64,000 bases of DNA, taken from Lineus longissimus (lineage: Eukaryota > Nemertea > Pilidiophora > Heteronemertea > Lineidae). A model generated the notes under the pieces. That model searched no databases and was not told the origin of the DNA. It saw nothing but the letters and a program-made list of their open reading frames with translations. Location: NCBI RefSeq assembly GCF_910592395.1, contig NC_088314.1:8992001-9056000 (forward strand). The letters run 5' to 3'. Below are positions 48,305 through 60,689 of the stretch, in pieces (position 1 is the stretch's first letter; every line of letters starts with the position of its first letter). The position numbers were made by a program, and so were the translations under genes.

Positions 48305-48380
48305 GGTAAGTAAGTGGCATAGTGGTGAGCACTGGGCTCATCAACAAGAAGTTGTGGGTTCCACTCTCGGAAGAATCACC
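48305..48380 (+). mobile_element. tRNA-derived SINE head
   Basis: The A-box-like GTGGCATAGTGGTGAGCA (48314-48331) and B-box-like GGTTCCACTCTC (48357-48368) are spaced as in a tRNA. The sequence does not fold into a full tRNA and continues into unrelated AT-rich sequence, as expected of a SINE head. The frame 47987-48313 runs into it and through the G19 run, so it is not a gene. Confidence 0.6.
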
Positions 48381-50852
48381 GCTGTTTCACATATTGCTGA
48401 GTAATGTTTCTAAAAATATCTGGAAATTACCTTGACAAGTCACGACCTTGCCATACCAATATATGGTACGCTCTTGACAATTCTAAGCTTTACAACATGA
48501 CTAAACACACGTATCAATTTGCTTCCACATTCTTCAAACAATTAAATTGAAGTCTCTGATTGCAGAAACTTTGAGCTGCAATTACTTCCAAAACTCTCTG
48601 GAGAGGACTCAGTCATGTGTATTGATTAACCTCTAGAACACTACACTTAGGCCATGTTTTACAATCACACATTCGAAACTCTGATTAAGGTAACATGTCG
48701 CAAAACCCTCATTTCTGATGCCAAGCAGAAGAAGGACTGAGTCACTATAGGCCATAATGAACAGCTGCCTAACCACAGTGGCCCATTCCGCTATGGAGGA
48801 AAACACTCCCTGGAGGATAATACCTCCGAGTGTAGAGCAAATGCAAAAGAAGAGGAACTAAAATACAACTGCAATTTACTTCAAACAACTCTGTGTTGAT
48901 TTTGATTGCGATAGCTCTCTGAAGAGAATGAAGTAACTTGTGTTGTCAAACGAATTCCTTGCAAAGAAAAACTGAAAAAAAATCAGTATTGAATTGCAAG
49001 CAAAAACTAACACACAGGTAATTAGGTGTGGAGATCTTTGGAAAGAGATCACAATTTGTCTTGAAACAATTTAATTTTAAGTTCCTACAAGGAAAAAATC
49101 GCAATAGTTTTAAAGTTCCCCTGAGATAAATCTGTCATGCCTGTTGATTAAACCTTCATTCTGAAAGAAAGCGTTTGTTTTTTACTATAATCTCGCAAGA
49201 ATCTGAAATGCATCTGGAATACAAAAACTTGTCGATTTCCTTTACAAACCAATTCCAATTTCCAGTTTTATGAGAAAGCAGTAATTGCTTAACAGACCAA
49301 TGGCATTGTTAAGAGCATTATTACCAAGCTGGAAGCTGCCCAGTCACCTTCCACTCTACACCAGCAGTGAATTGGAAATTCAAAATCTGACTGAATCATA
49401 ACGCTTTTTCGATTTCAATCCCAACAGGACCTCCTGTGCAGCGAGCCTCTTTGTGTGGATCGATGCACAGGCGAAGTACAATGAAGAATCTTCATTGTGA
49501 TGTCACGCTGAAAGCGATCCCAATTACCCTGTTTCTACCACAAAATGGAAATGGCATTGTGATAATATCATCGGGATGGTATCATATTTGACATTGAGGG
49601 CACCAAGGAGCGAAGGGCTGCTTCCCGTACTGGGCCGTGCGCGAGCCAAAAACAACGCATGATGAATTTTTTACTATTTAAGAGAATTTGGAAAAGGCCC
49701 GAACACACTTTCAGAAGAGTTGTTCATTAATGAAACAGGCCACGAACAAGCATACGGCAGTAGAAAGCTGCCCACCCCTTCAACTAATAGGTAGGCCTTC
49801 AGGAGGGACTTAAAAGTCTGGAGGGAATCAGTGTTACGGAGCCATCACACAAAAATAGGTATTAAGTAGCATTTGGGGCATATGGTGTTCACTACGTTTT
49901 GATACCACTCCTATCTTCAAATATTTTGTGGTGCCTTTGATATTCACAAATATGCTCCAAAGAACATATCTCATAGTAAAATTATTCTAACTCTTGATCA
50001 ATGAAATAGCCTCGCATGCCTACTGTTAAGGTGACAGCAAGAACAAATTCTTTATTTTGATCAGAAATCAACGACCCGCAGCAATTGAATTGATTGATGC
50101 ACGATGTTGACTCTGGTAGAACACGAGACTGAAGTTACAGAGTCGTTTGTCACTTTAGTTTCATTCCTGTTCTCCGAGCATGATATGGAGATTGATGGCA
50201 ATGTTCTCGTACTATTACACGCAGTTGTTTATTTTAAAACAAGCCGTGGTGTACATCATTTACATCATATGTCATTCACTGACCTGAAAAGACACCCATA
50301 TGAACAAATATTTTATCTTGTCGGTGTGACTTTTGTCAGCTGAGCTAATAATGGAAAGGTCTCATCTGCTTCCAGGACAACTATCACTTCCTCGGGTAAG
50401 CCCAATATAAGTACATATGCAAAAGTTTGACCTGGGTAGGGAATGAACAACATAAAATCGGTCTAAGGAGCAAATCAAAATTTTATTTTCTATTGGGTGT
50501 GGGCACTGACAAGAAACATGTAACGTTATTTTATTGCCCTGCTCGCTGAAAATGAACTTGTCCTAGTAGATTTCAAGCTCTAGGATAAGAGGTTCTGAGA
50601 TGCAACATGCAAACACATCATTTGTTCAGTAAGGTTAATCAACTGCCAACAACCAATGACTGAGTCATCTCCAGAGAGCAAAAGGTAATTTCAAGTTTCT
50701 AAAGTTGGCAGCTCGAAATTGAACTGTTCGAAGGAGAAAACTGCACTACTGATTTTTTTCAAATCTCCTGAGAGATACAATTTACATGAGTTGAAACATA
50801 AAACATTTAGACACTCATTTAACATGTTTAAGATGTCAAACTAAGGCACAAA
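48381..50852. other. No gene recognised
   Basis: AT-rich. One 79-codon plus frame at 50104-50343 has no recognised domain. Confidence 0.5.
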
Positions 50853-51190
50853 AAACATGTTACACTTTTCAGTTTTGGCCTCCTGGTGGCCAAGTTAAGA
50901 ATAAGATCGAACCGAAATTTGGCGTCCGAGGTTATCTAATGTAGGGAGTCATGCGTACTAAGCTGAAGCAGTTAAGAAATGTGCCATAGTTACACTCAAA
51001 AGGCCAATTTACGCCATTTGACCACTGTGACCTTGAAAAATGGCGCAAATCAAAAACCAGTATGATATGAGATGTATCCTCGCCAGGAGTACCTACCATA
51101 AAAACTTTATCGAAAATGAGTCACTTATAAGCGAGATATCACACTTTAAATTTTCACTTTTTGCCCACCTCTGGCAAATATCAGAGTCAG
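50853..51190 (+). mobile_element. Solo module of the modular element family
   Basis: Matches the element 1 modules: a CTCF-like core with one change (GGCCTCCTGGTGGCC, 50877-50891), then ATGTAGGGAGT, GTGCCATAGTTACACTC, GGCCAATTTACGCCAT, a mutated receptor cluster (TGACCACTGTGACCTTGAA) and the start of the next module (ATAAGCGAGATATCACAC). It ends in a decayed second core near 51170. Confidence 0.75.
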
Positions 51191-52224
51191 TAGGCCAATA
51201 AACCCAAATGGCCCCTGAAACCACAGGGGCATGTATAAACGCTCATCCCGCCTTTGAGGAGTACTCTCTGGAGACTAGGCCTCCAAGTGAACGCCGAAGA
51301 GGAAGAAGAAATCCAGACAGTGATGTTAGGGGTAGTAGTCTGAAAAAGGGACAGTACCATAGAAGAAGAAGCCACCTTGTGGTATCAGGGGAAGTTTTCC
51401 TCTTTGCCCCACCCTGAAGTCGCCATTGACACTGGCATCATAGAGTACAAACACAAACACAAAATCAAGGAATTTAAGAGATTAGTCTATTTCAATAGCC
51501 TGTCTAAAAGCATTGTGTCCACCGGGGAGTTGAAATAGGTCATAAAACACCACTTAAACCAGAATCACTCCCCACAGGATCGAGAAATGTCATCACAATT
51601 ACATTACGGACACAAATCTCATGCAAAATGAAACAAATGACAAATTATGGAGAACAAAGGCAAGCTCATCCTAAAAATACTCCAATTGTAGTTTTAGTGA
51701 AGTCCTTGGAGACCCGCATTCATACTGATAACCAAAAAATAGCCCACTGGTCACCGCATTATAAAAAGAAATTAATCATTTTAAAGAAGCTATTCTGTTT
51801 TGATAAATGAGTATGCTGATAATTCCAGGGAAATAAATATCACCAGCCAGGCCTGTAGCTATAAGATTTTGGTCTTCACGTAAGATGAGAAAAGGCCACT
51901 TTTGGGAATTTTTCAGCCAACTCATGATCAGAAACATATTTTTGGTGACACATGAGGGGTTGATCCCCCTCCCTGACTTCCTCCAGCTACATCCCTTCTA
52001 GGTCGGTGAAATGTAAGACACCAGGTCAAAACCCGAATCCAAAATACATTACAACAAAAAGAAATGTACAAACAACATGAACATGATAAACAAACAGCTA
52101 CAGCTTCATTGGAAATCTTGCCTATTTACATTTAAACCATGGAACAAAAGCATTGGAAAAACCATATAATGGAAAACACAGATCATCGGAAAACAGGGGG
52201 CAATGAGCCTTCTCTTTTCTTGTC
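51191..52224. other. No gene recognised
   Basis: A short palindrome-like GGCCCCTG...CAGGGGC at about 51210-51232 abuts the solo module. Purine-rich GAAGAGGAAGAAGAA lies near 51295. No supported gene. Confidence 0.45.
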
Positions 52225-52421
52225 AAATGTGACCCGTCACAGCGAAAACAGGCGCTTGTCACACAGAAGATAAACCTTAATTACACGAGGAGATAATGGA
52301 AGAAATTGATGTGCTCATATTTCACAAAAGGCAGACAACAGAGAAATGAACAAACAGTCCGTCTCAACCTGCCAAGCTCAGAGCGACATGCGCCTGGTTT
52401 TGCTGTGACGGGTCACAAATG
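52225..52421. mobile_element. Foldback element with long inverted ends
   Basis: The left arm TGTGACCCGTCACAGC followed by GAAAACAGGCGCTTGTC (52229-52260) pairs with the right arm at 52385-52416, with about three mismatches in 32. Each arm itself contains the near-palindrome TGTGACCCGTCACA. The middle of about 125 bp has no transposase. The plus frame 52306-52575 crosses the right arm and is not a gene. Confidence 0.8.
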
Positions 52422-52854
52422 TCAAAAGACCGAGGTGAATGACCTGAACAAGCGTAAGATTCTGACCTCGAGTTATGGCAAGCATAAAAGTTGCGTCAAA
52501 CACCGACATGAAAGAAATGAAAAAAATATTGGAAACATTAGCTTATCTTTTACTTCTAACAAATGGGATAATTAGCATCCTGTCTGAAGTTGTTCACATG
52601 GAAAATGATTTTGCTGCAGGCTAAGGTTGGGCTCAGGTTGGAGGATGGCTTGACCTAGCCAGTGGCTAGTTTTGTCAAAAGAATAAAAAGCAATGGCCAA
52701 GGAAATATGAAAATGTCATCATTTGTCAAGGGAATAGATTAGATGGGGTAATTGGATTCTGACCAGAAGATGATACATGGTCATGATGGTACATGTAGCA
52801 GCATTGATTAAATCAGCTATGTGCACTAATAGATTTAGCTCTGAAATAGTTAAA

Positions 52855-53023
52855 ACATTCCTTAGTGGACACCTCTCTATAGAGGACAATCTCTCTATAG
52901 AGGACACTAGTTTTGCTCCCAAATTGTGTGTTTCCATTCAATTTGACCTCTCCGTTTAGGACACCTCTCGATTAAGGACACCACTTGTCAAAAGCCAGAG
53001 GGTGTCCTAGGAGAGAGGTTCTA
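52855..53023. mobile_element. GGACACCTCTC repeat element
   Basis: Multiple copies of GGACACCTCTC and CTCTCTATAGAGGACA appear on the plus strand, and the right end reads AGAGAGGTTCTACTGC. The words match a dispersed element type I recall from other invertebrate genomes. A perfect CTCTATAGAG palindrome occurs twice. No coding capacity. Confidence 0.6.
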
Positions 53024-53351
53024 CTGCAATTCTATAGGAGGCCATCAGGGAAAAATGCAGTACCAGCTCCCCCATGACACCACCAAACAATCTAGACCCC
53101 ATTGATATGTTTAAATGGCGACAAACCCACGAGGGTCATTACTCATGCCCAATGTACCTTCATTGTGGCGAAACATATTAGGCGAGTTTCCAATTCCCTT
53201 TGCTGTTCTGAATCAAGTTCAGCTCGTTATATTTTCCCACTGAGGAGAAGCAAAAGGAAACACATCAAATAAAGTGTTTTTCTTCAAGTGAAGGTCCTTT
53301 CTACAATTGTACTAATGAATTAAGTTTCCCTTCCCTCAGATCTGTGCCTAC

Positions 53352-53582
53352 CTAAACTTGCTGTCGTTTGGTTAAATATTTGTGAAATTTGTAATTGATT
53401 TTGAAAATTTCCTTTTGGGTAAACACAGACTGAAATAAATTTCAACATTGCCGTTGAGTAGACAGATATACAAATACTCATGGACCAAAGTTGCATGCAT
53501 GATAACTGCACTTTGGCATTGTGTATAAATGCATTACTATTTTCCTAACCCAAGATTAAACAAGAACGGCAGACCCCTTTAA
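53352..53582 (+). repeat. Dispersed repeat family R1, copy B
   Basis: Shares GAAATTTGTAATTGATTTTG, TTTCAACATTGCCGTTGAG, AGACAGATATACAAATAC, TAACTGCACTTTGGCATTG and a CGGCAGACCCCTTTAA end with copies A, D and E. The TTAA at 53579-53582 is intact. Confidence 0.7.
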
Positions 53583-54204
53583 ATCCTATCTCATTTGACA
53601 TGATGTGATGTCAGGATGTTGGGGACGAGGTAAGCTATTCAAAGTGCATGGTTTAATGTTTAATCTTCAGGAAACCTCTGATGGAACAGAGAGTTGTTGC
53701 GCATAAAAAACACAACATCATAAGACGACATAATGAGAACATTTTCACGAGGAAAACTATCATTATCGCAGGGAAGGGGTAAACATCAATTATCAGCATC
53801 GTTAAAATTTGATTTATTTCAGACCATTTCAAACTTTCACCGAAAATCATGCCAATTAAAATAAATTTATGCTTAAACCTGACGAAAAATATCATTAACA
53901 CATTGTTGTGCTAACAAGAAAACTTTTCAATTTTTCAGTCCAAATGTAGTTGTTATACTAAGATTTTGAAATGTCAAAGTGGGCCAGTTAATTAGGCAGA
54001 TGAAACTTCTTTAGCATCTGCGGCAACAATATCAAATTGAAGGATTTCTTTCACCTTTCATTCTCAGAAAGTTGCAGACGCATTTAGAAACAAAACAAGG
54101 CTATCGCTTGAATTTGGAAAAAAATTTGAGTGAAAACTTGCTTGCCAATAGGCAAGTACGGTAGCAAGAGGGTTTTGAACTATAATGTTAAAGAAGCAAG
54201 TTCA
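53583..54204. other. No gene recognised
   Basis: AT-rich. The hydrophobic minus frame at 53653-53901 reflects base composition. Confidence 0.5.
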
Positions 54205-54275
54205 CCAGAAGGAATTTGAATCCACGACTTCTCAGTCAGAAATCGGAAACTCTAATCGCTATACCCCACTGCCAG
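54205..54275 (-). mobile_element. tRNA-derived SINE head
   Basis: On the minus strand the A-box-like GTATAGCGATTAGAG (within 54250-54270) and the B-box-like GGATTCAAATTCC (54211-54223) have tRNA spacing, with GAGAAGTCGTGG between them. The acceptor stem is not intact. A frame read through it on the plus strand (54216-54407) is an artefact. Confidence 0.6.
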
Positions 54276-55560
54276 CCACTATCTTTCTCTTTGTGGAACT
54301 TAAAAGACCAATTTCTGAACTTTGATGAAAGAAATTTTTTAAATGAACTCCACAAAGCCAAATTGCATAGTCAGGATCAAAACAGTTTAATTATTTCCAT
54401 TCATTAGCTTTGATTCAAGAAAGACGGATGCAAACACTCTCGTTTATCAATGGTTTATGCAATGTGATGTGCAGAAAACCGTTATTTCAAAACTGCTTTG
54501 ATCCGGTTCGATCGGAATCAACAGCCATTAGCAGATTTGAATTGACATAAAGTGGAAGTTTACGTTGATTTAGGATATGATTGCACTGTTATAATTAGGT
54601 TTCCACTCCATTCCGTGGATGATTTAACAAGGTCACCAGGTTAAATTTATGATCAAGGAATCAGGACAAGACCTTAGTCGGCTACGTCACACCAGCTTTC
54701 GACAGAAAACGATTCCGTCATGACACAAATTTCCGCCAAACACTTTTATGTACCGAATTTCTTTCATGGTGGATTGTATTTTTAATTACAAAATTTGTAT
54801 TCTTTTTTTTAAAGTAGAAGTCGAGGGAATCCTTGGGATATCAGGATTAAAGAATAGCCATTTTTGGGGATTATGTTCACAAATGCAGACTCATGCCAGG
54901 GAAAAATGCAAACCTTCACATTTGAAAATTGAAAACCCCGATCATTCACAAATGTATGGCAAGCAGATGCAGGCCCACGTAATCACCTCTCCTGCAGATA
55001 ACTGAAGGGTATTTTTGCAAAATGACCATGATGCAAGGTCATGTCCAGCAGAGCAGTCAAAAAGATTGCTCAGGCTCTTAACGACCTCATCTGGAGTAAA
55101 CTCTAAGAGAAATCTGCCCATTTACAAAAATAGCATCTTAACGGAAGATATTTCTTATGGCGTGTCACGAGCGGTTCAATTTGGTGGAAACCGACATGTT
55201 CGTTTATGAGAGTGCACACCTTTGCAGCAAATGCGGTGATGACATCATTCCAAAAGAGCGAGGGGATATTTTTTTACGACGATAATGCTTTTTTTATTGG
55301 ACGGGCCAGAAATTTCAGAATAAGTGGGCACAGCCCCAACCTGTGAACAATAAAGAGTGATTTGAAAGTGACGGAGGATTTAGGGCATTGGATATTTAAG
55401 TGCCAAATATCTGTTTTCCAGGGATCAGAGGGCTAAAATTAGAAGCCGTATGCTTCTCGTGACCCCCTGAAAATTATTTGATCTCTGACGAAAAGAGAGG
55501 TGCACACCTCATGGCCATCTCCAAAAAACAGCATGGCAAAGTAACAAGGTTATTTTTATA
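54276..55560. other. No gene recognised
   Basis: Contains a CRE-like TACGTCAC near 54684 and AT-rich sequence. Frames at 54748-55209 lack domains or splice pairs. Confidence 0.45.
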
Positions 55561-55800
55561 GTGTGGCACGGTCCATGCCTCTTTCTTCTTCTTCTTCATC
55601 AGCAGCAATTGCTAGGTCGTCTGGTCAAATAGACTGACAGCCGCCAGGGCTGTCATTTGGAACATCGACTGATCCACGTATCATCCTAGCTCATTTAGCG
55701 AACACCAATGTCCAATACGCCATCCGCTATCTAACATTATCTAGTTAACCACACGTGCCCGAGGCCACAGAAAGTGGCTAGTTCGTCCGCTTTTCATAAG
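55561..55800. promoter_or_regulatory. Possible conserved regulatory segment
   Basis: Higher GC and more CpG than the surroundings, but no open frame. It has an inverted TGACAGCC-gccag-GGCTGTCA (55635-55655), placing two TALE-homeodomain (Meis/TGIF-type) TGACAG cores head to head. Nearby are CCAAT (near 55708) and CACGTG (near 55753). A cis-regulatory role is inference. Confidence 0.3.
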
Positions 55801-58080
55801 GAAAATTATGTATATCCACTGTGGGCTGCAATAGGAGGACTTTTTGACCACTGCACCCTTTGTAGATCTATAACATTAGCCCCCAGTCTAAACAAACATG
55901 ATACAGATAAAACCCATACCGACTTTGTGTGATTGAAAGTGAACATCGCACGACCAGTGTTTTAACCTACTTTTTTTTTCACCGGCCACGCTAATGTCCC
56001 TTCTTATTTCGTGTAGCGCAAAATAAAAAGCAGTCTGCTAGATTCAGTCTGCTGAACTTGTGATTTAATAGGCAGTGTCCTATATTCAAAAATTCATATT
56101 GTGCAAATGTAATGAGTAGTCCTTTGGGACCGTACCATTCCCATGCTCGGTATGATAACAACTGAGGCGCGGGAAGTAATGGGGCATTGCATTGTAGTGC
56201 AGGCGCTATTTCCATCAAGGTATGAAATTTATTAACATCACCGATTATTAATGATTAATACACGCAGTAGATAACACACAACTGTGCTCCCACAACGTGG
56301 AAATCCATCTAGCTACGATGAAGTATTTCACCGCTGAGGTCTATCGTATCGTCTTGTCGGTATAAGTCGCCGTTGACAAAAAAAAGAAAAACTCAACATA
56401 ACATGGAATCTTGTTAAATTTCTGGTTTCGGTCTGAGAGGATTTGAGGATTATTTTTCTCTTTGTACTACAACTCTTTTAGGAATTAAGTTTGTAGTTGG
56501 AAAAAATGCCTGACAACTACAAGCTTTAGAATTGTTTTTTGTCTTTGATATCAGTAGAAAAATATAAACTAAAGGATTTCAGCGGGTATTCAATTCAATT
56601 TTTTTTCTTCCACACAGAATGTTCTTAAAGGCTTTCAAACCAGTTGTGTGAGGTTTTACCGAGCAGAAATACTTGTTTCATCTTGAGCACAGCAATGCTG
56701 ATAGTAAGAAGAAATTCCAGGCTGCTTCAGCGGTGGTAATCAAATGACATCCCGCAGCTGCAATCCATCAAACAAATCATTAGTCAGGCCCGTGCCTGTT
56801 TTTTGGTTTGGAGAAGGAGGGGGGGGGGGGTTGAAGGAAATGGCCTCTGGAAAGGGGGCAAAATGACACTGTTGTGAAGTTTTGGGGCTAAAATCACTAT
56901 CAAAAACAAAATTTTAGTCATTTCGGGTGGGGGGCATTTGGCCCCCTGAACTCTCTGGATCATCTCAACCTACCAGAACCAGCGAAGACAATCATCTTGA
57001 CCTACACGATTCCAGCAAAGAAAGTCCGTACTGTAGGCACCAGGAGACGTTTAACCCTCAAGCCTCCCAGTTACAAATTACATTTCCCTGAGCACACGAT
57101 CAATGACTTTTAATCATCTTCCAAGACAGACAGACTCTGATGATAAAGAGATGAGTGTTATTGGCTCTGACATTAGCCCAGCAGACTCCTTCTGAACACC
57201 TGTCGATATCAGCTACAAACTCGTAAAACTACAGACAAGCGGGTCAATTACGGCCCAACCTTCAGCTTGTAAGTTTGTCAGATAGGGTCAGTTTTGGTAC
57301 CAGGCAGATCATCAAGGAATCATCGTCAATGAACCCGGACCGATGGAAGAAGACTGATGTTAACTTGTAAAGATAATAAGGTCTTGTCGTGTGCTTGATT
57401 AGTGAGTTCATTGAGGCTGCCTTAGAGTAAGACGGTCAGATAAGGTGAATTATGCACAATCAGAGTTTCAGCTTACTTTTACATTTAACCACCACCTAAA
57501 TATACCACTAATTTCCCGTTAGGGAATCAGTATGGGAATTCCATAGTATGACTTGATGCATCAAAGCTTTGATACTGACAGAGGTGTGTAAAATGAAGGG
57601 GTGTTGTGTTGTTAGTGTGAAATTCACTTTAATGGAACAATATATAGGCAGACTATCAAAGGATATGGTGAGCCGAAAAGTCTGAGTCAAGCTGCCCATG
57701 AGGACCATTTTTCTTATTAAGTCAAACAGGACATTGTTCCCTGACTACATGTACTGGTCAGCCTGAGATTCATATCCAACCTCGATTCCCCTTCTTGACA
57801 CACAAGGTTCGGAGACCCCAGAAGTCAAGATAAAGTCAAGATGTCCTGCCTGTAAGATTGGGACAAGCTAGAGTAAGATGATGTAGTCCTGAGTCTCAGG
57901 GACATGTCCAGGAAGCATCAATGGTGGTGTTATTTCACGCTCGGCGAGGTTTGATAGGATCGCAGCATCCGATAATAGATCTGATATCAGGAATAGACAA
58001 GATTCGTCACTGTCATGTACACTGCACCGATGCCAATATCAATGTATCTGAAGCTCGGTTCGGAACGCTTATAAGACAGT
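55801..58080. other. No gene; G12 run
   Basis: G12 at 56819-56830. A near-inverted GGGGGGCATTTGGCCCCC at about 56930-56947 suggests a decayed repeat. No supported gene. Confidence 0.45.
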
Positions 58081-58250
58081 AGCTATATTCATCTGGTAAC
58101 TGGTGAACTTGTCCTTGTGGACATAGACTCTGATGCCTGCTAAAAATTTAAAATCCCTGCGGACAAAACCTGCAGGACAGAAGCTAGATTCATCTGGTTC
58201 CTAGATTCTGATGCCTGCTGAAGACAGAAATTCCTGCCGGCAAAACCTTC
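58081..58250. repeat. Short tandem duplication
   Basis: Two blocks share GCTA-ATTCATCTGGT, CTGATGCCTGCT and CCTGC-GG-CAAAACC in the same order. The first block has about 25 extra bases. Confidence 0.7.
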
Positions 58251-58722
58251 TCTCTTCCAGCACAACATTTTTTGTATCTGTTAAGAACATGGTTTCATTC
58301 ATCTTAATTAAAATGTTCAAAGTATTAATAGGTCAGAAAATGCCTCCTAATTCAGCCCATGAGGCAAAAGGTGTGATGTTTTCCTGGTGTAGCTTTTGTT
58401 TGGTGAACCATATAGAGCAATGCTATGGAATGTGGACTAGTGGCTCGTATAAGCAATAAATTTGCTTTTAACGACTCCCAGAACATCCTTGATACCATAA
58501 GGTGAGTTCAGCTTCATAGCACAAGTGACCGATTGATTATGCCAAGTTATTGTTATACTGACAGCTTTTCAATAATCCAAAATAGATTTTATTCCCTGAT
58601 CCAACCCTAGGGATGTGGCATGCAGGTGTGGAGAGGTCATGTAAGTTTCTTTCTCGAAACCTTGACAATGGTCTGTGCCACAAAACACTCCAAGTAATGA
58701 GGACCCAATCTTAATATCAAGT

Positions 58723-58742
58723 TGACCTACTTTTCAAGGTCA
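58723..58742. promoter_or_regulatory. Solo ER8 nuclear-receptor pair
   Basis: TGACCTACTTTTCAAGGTCA is the exact reverse complement of the ER8 word in element 2 and module 2 of element 1. About 45 flanking bases (including ACAGATGTCAA) loosely match the modules; the rest of the element is gone. Confidence 0.5.
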
Positions 58743-59189
58743 CAGATGTCAATATTTTACCATCGGGTGGTATATTTCATTCTTGTTTGACTTAACGGGT
58801 TCCAATTTGGTGCGGTGGAAAATCTAATTACCCACTGGTTGTCCAAATATCCACAGCAATATTTTTGGGCCAGAACTATAGAAAGGTCCCTGACACTCTT
58901 TAGAAATAAAGAATTTTGTAAGCTCTATTTTTAAAGAACAACACAAAGGTTTTAAAGGCTTTTCTAAAGCACTACATGTGAAACATTTTTTTGAAAGTGT
59001 ACCATTTTATGGCAAAACTTCCTTTAATGCAGGAGATATTTTTAGTAATATTCCCATTGATTTATTTTTATCATGTAACTTGATGTAATTGAACAAGCAA
59101 GCAATATGTGTGGCCACGTATATCAGACGCTGATGTTTTTAACTAGAAAGCGCCCGGCCAAATCTCAGCTCTTGGCCCTATTAGCCACT
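58743..59189. other. No gene recognised
   Basis: AT-rich; nothing supported. Confidence 0.5.
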
Positions 59190-59519
59190 ATGATCCCACC
59201 ACCACATTGCTAATGCCCGCAGCAGACAGTTTTTGTCCATTACTAGTATTTTTAGCCAGAACATCATTTCCTGTAAATACATACTGGCGCCTCTCCATCA
59301 GAACCATACCGGTAATCACAGAGAACGCTGTGATAACGGATGAGAAAATAGTTGTTGACCCCCATGATCCCACCGAAACAATCCTAGCGCACGAACTAGA
59401 CGTTTTTTGTCCATTACCAGCATATTTAGCCAGGCCACCATTTCCTGCATATACATATATATGCTTATCTCCATCAGAACCGTAATTGAAGAGAAGCTTA
59501 TGATATCGGATAAGAAATG
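59190..59519. repeat. Tandem duplication, 174-bp period
   Basis: Copies begin ATGATCCCACC at 59190 and 59364. They share TTTTTGTCCATTAC, ATTTTTAGCCAG/ATATTTAGCCAG, ATTTCCTG and CTCCATCAGAACC. On the minus strand one frame is open across both copies and reads similar words (AGNGGLAKYAGNGQK versus TGNDVLAKNTSNGQK), but internal gaps shift the frame elsewhere. A decayed coding repeat is possible and unproven. Confidence 0.65.
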
Positions 59520-60262
59520 AAGTGAAACCACTAGAAAAAATCTATTTGGAAATTGAGTACAGGGGGACGAACTGAAATATAAATAGTCTTGAAGAGCATA
59601 CGTGTTTGTCTCGATCGATCCTTTTTCATTATTGAAATAATGTGTTGAGTGATTTATCTTTCGATTCAAGTTGGCTGAACTTAAAGCGAACTTCGTACAA
59701 GCAATACAATGCCCTTACCGCGCCTCAGTCGGTATCAACACAGTTGATGCATCATCTAGTCTTACGCGTGTTGCAGAATGGAACCCTATTGCAGGCCCTA
59801 TTGTCCACAAGTTCATCAGGCTGAGTCTAGCTAACTGACCTGTGCTGTACTTTTAACGAGAGGAAATGAGAAGGTTCATTTTCGCCGGCCGAGAAAATGT
59901 AAAATGTAGTCTGAAACGTTGGTCATGCGGTTGTTAGTTTGAAGGCCTCTTTTGAGACGATGAGCCTGAAGCATCTTGACACACAAGTCTCTTTCATTGT
60001 TTTGGAATAGCCTATAGCATAGAGCCTTTTCCAACGCACACCAAAACACTTTCAAAAACACACAATCATGATTTGTTCACGCAAAAAATCTTTACTTTCC
60101 CATCGAGAATACGAAAATGACATCAAAGTTTATCATTATCAAAACAGCGATGATTGCATTCTCTGTGCTACTAACGCAGCAATTACAGAGCAATTAACAT
60201 TAATAAACAACAAAGTTGAAGCTGATTCGATTTTCTAATCAACTCGTAATAGAATACACGTT
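59520..60262. other. No gene recognised
   Basis: AT-rich with short frames only. Confidence 0.5.
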
Positions 60263-60498
60263 TTAACGGGGTATGCCGTTCGTAATTACTGGTGGTCGAG
60301 GAAAACAGAAAAAGGCTGTTTACATGTTATGCTGTAGTGCAATTATTACACATAAGAATTTGCTGAAACTTGATGTTTATAGTATTAAATTTAAATCTGT
60401 CTACACAATGCCAAAGTTGAAATTTATATTTTGAATTTACGCAATTAAAAATGATGAAATTCAATTCAAATTTCAAACTTTCAACAAATGGCCTTTAA
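60263..60498 (-). repeat. Dispersed repeat family R1, copy D
   Basis: TTAA at both edges. It begins GGGGTATGCCGTTCGTAATTAC and contains the complements of the shared internal words (CTGTCTACACAATGCCAAAGTTG). Beyond the right TTAA, GTCTGCATGGCTGGTGCAGT is shared with copy E, so the true family boundary may be further right. Confidence 0.7.
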
Positions 60499-60689
60499 AC
60501 CTGCAAATGTTTCTTTGAGATTTTGAGGAACTGAATTTAATCAAAGGGTCTGCATGGCTGGTGCAGTGGAACTAGAAGTGCAATTAGAAAGAGTAATGGG
60601 ATATTTTTGAAAATGTTACGGATGAGGCGAAAAAGAGTGGTTCAAAAGTAAAGATACCTCAAAAAAAATATTGAGTTGAGAGTGGAGCG

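Noticed and set aside
47987-48313. 108-codon frame with a poly-glycine run
   Set aside because: It reads through the G19 homopolymer and ends in a SINE head.
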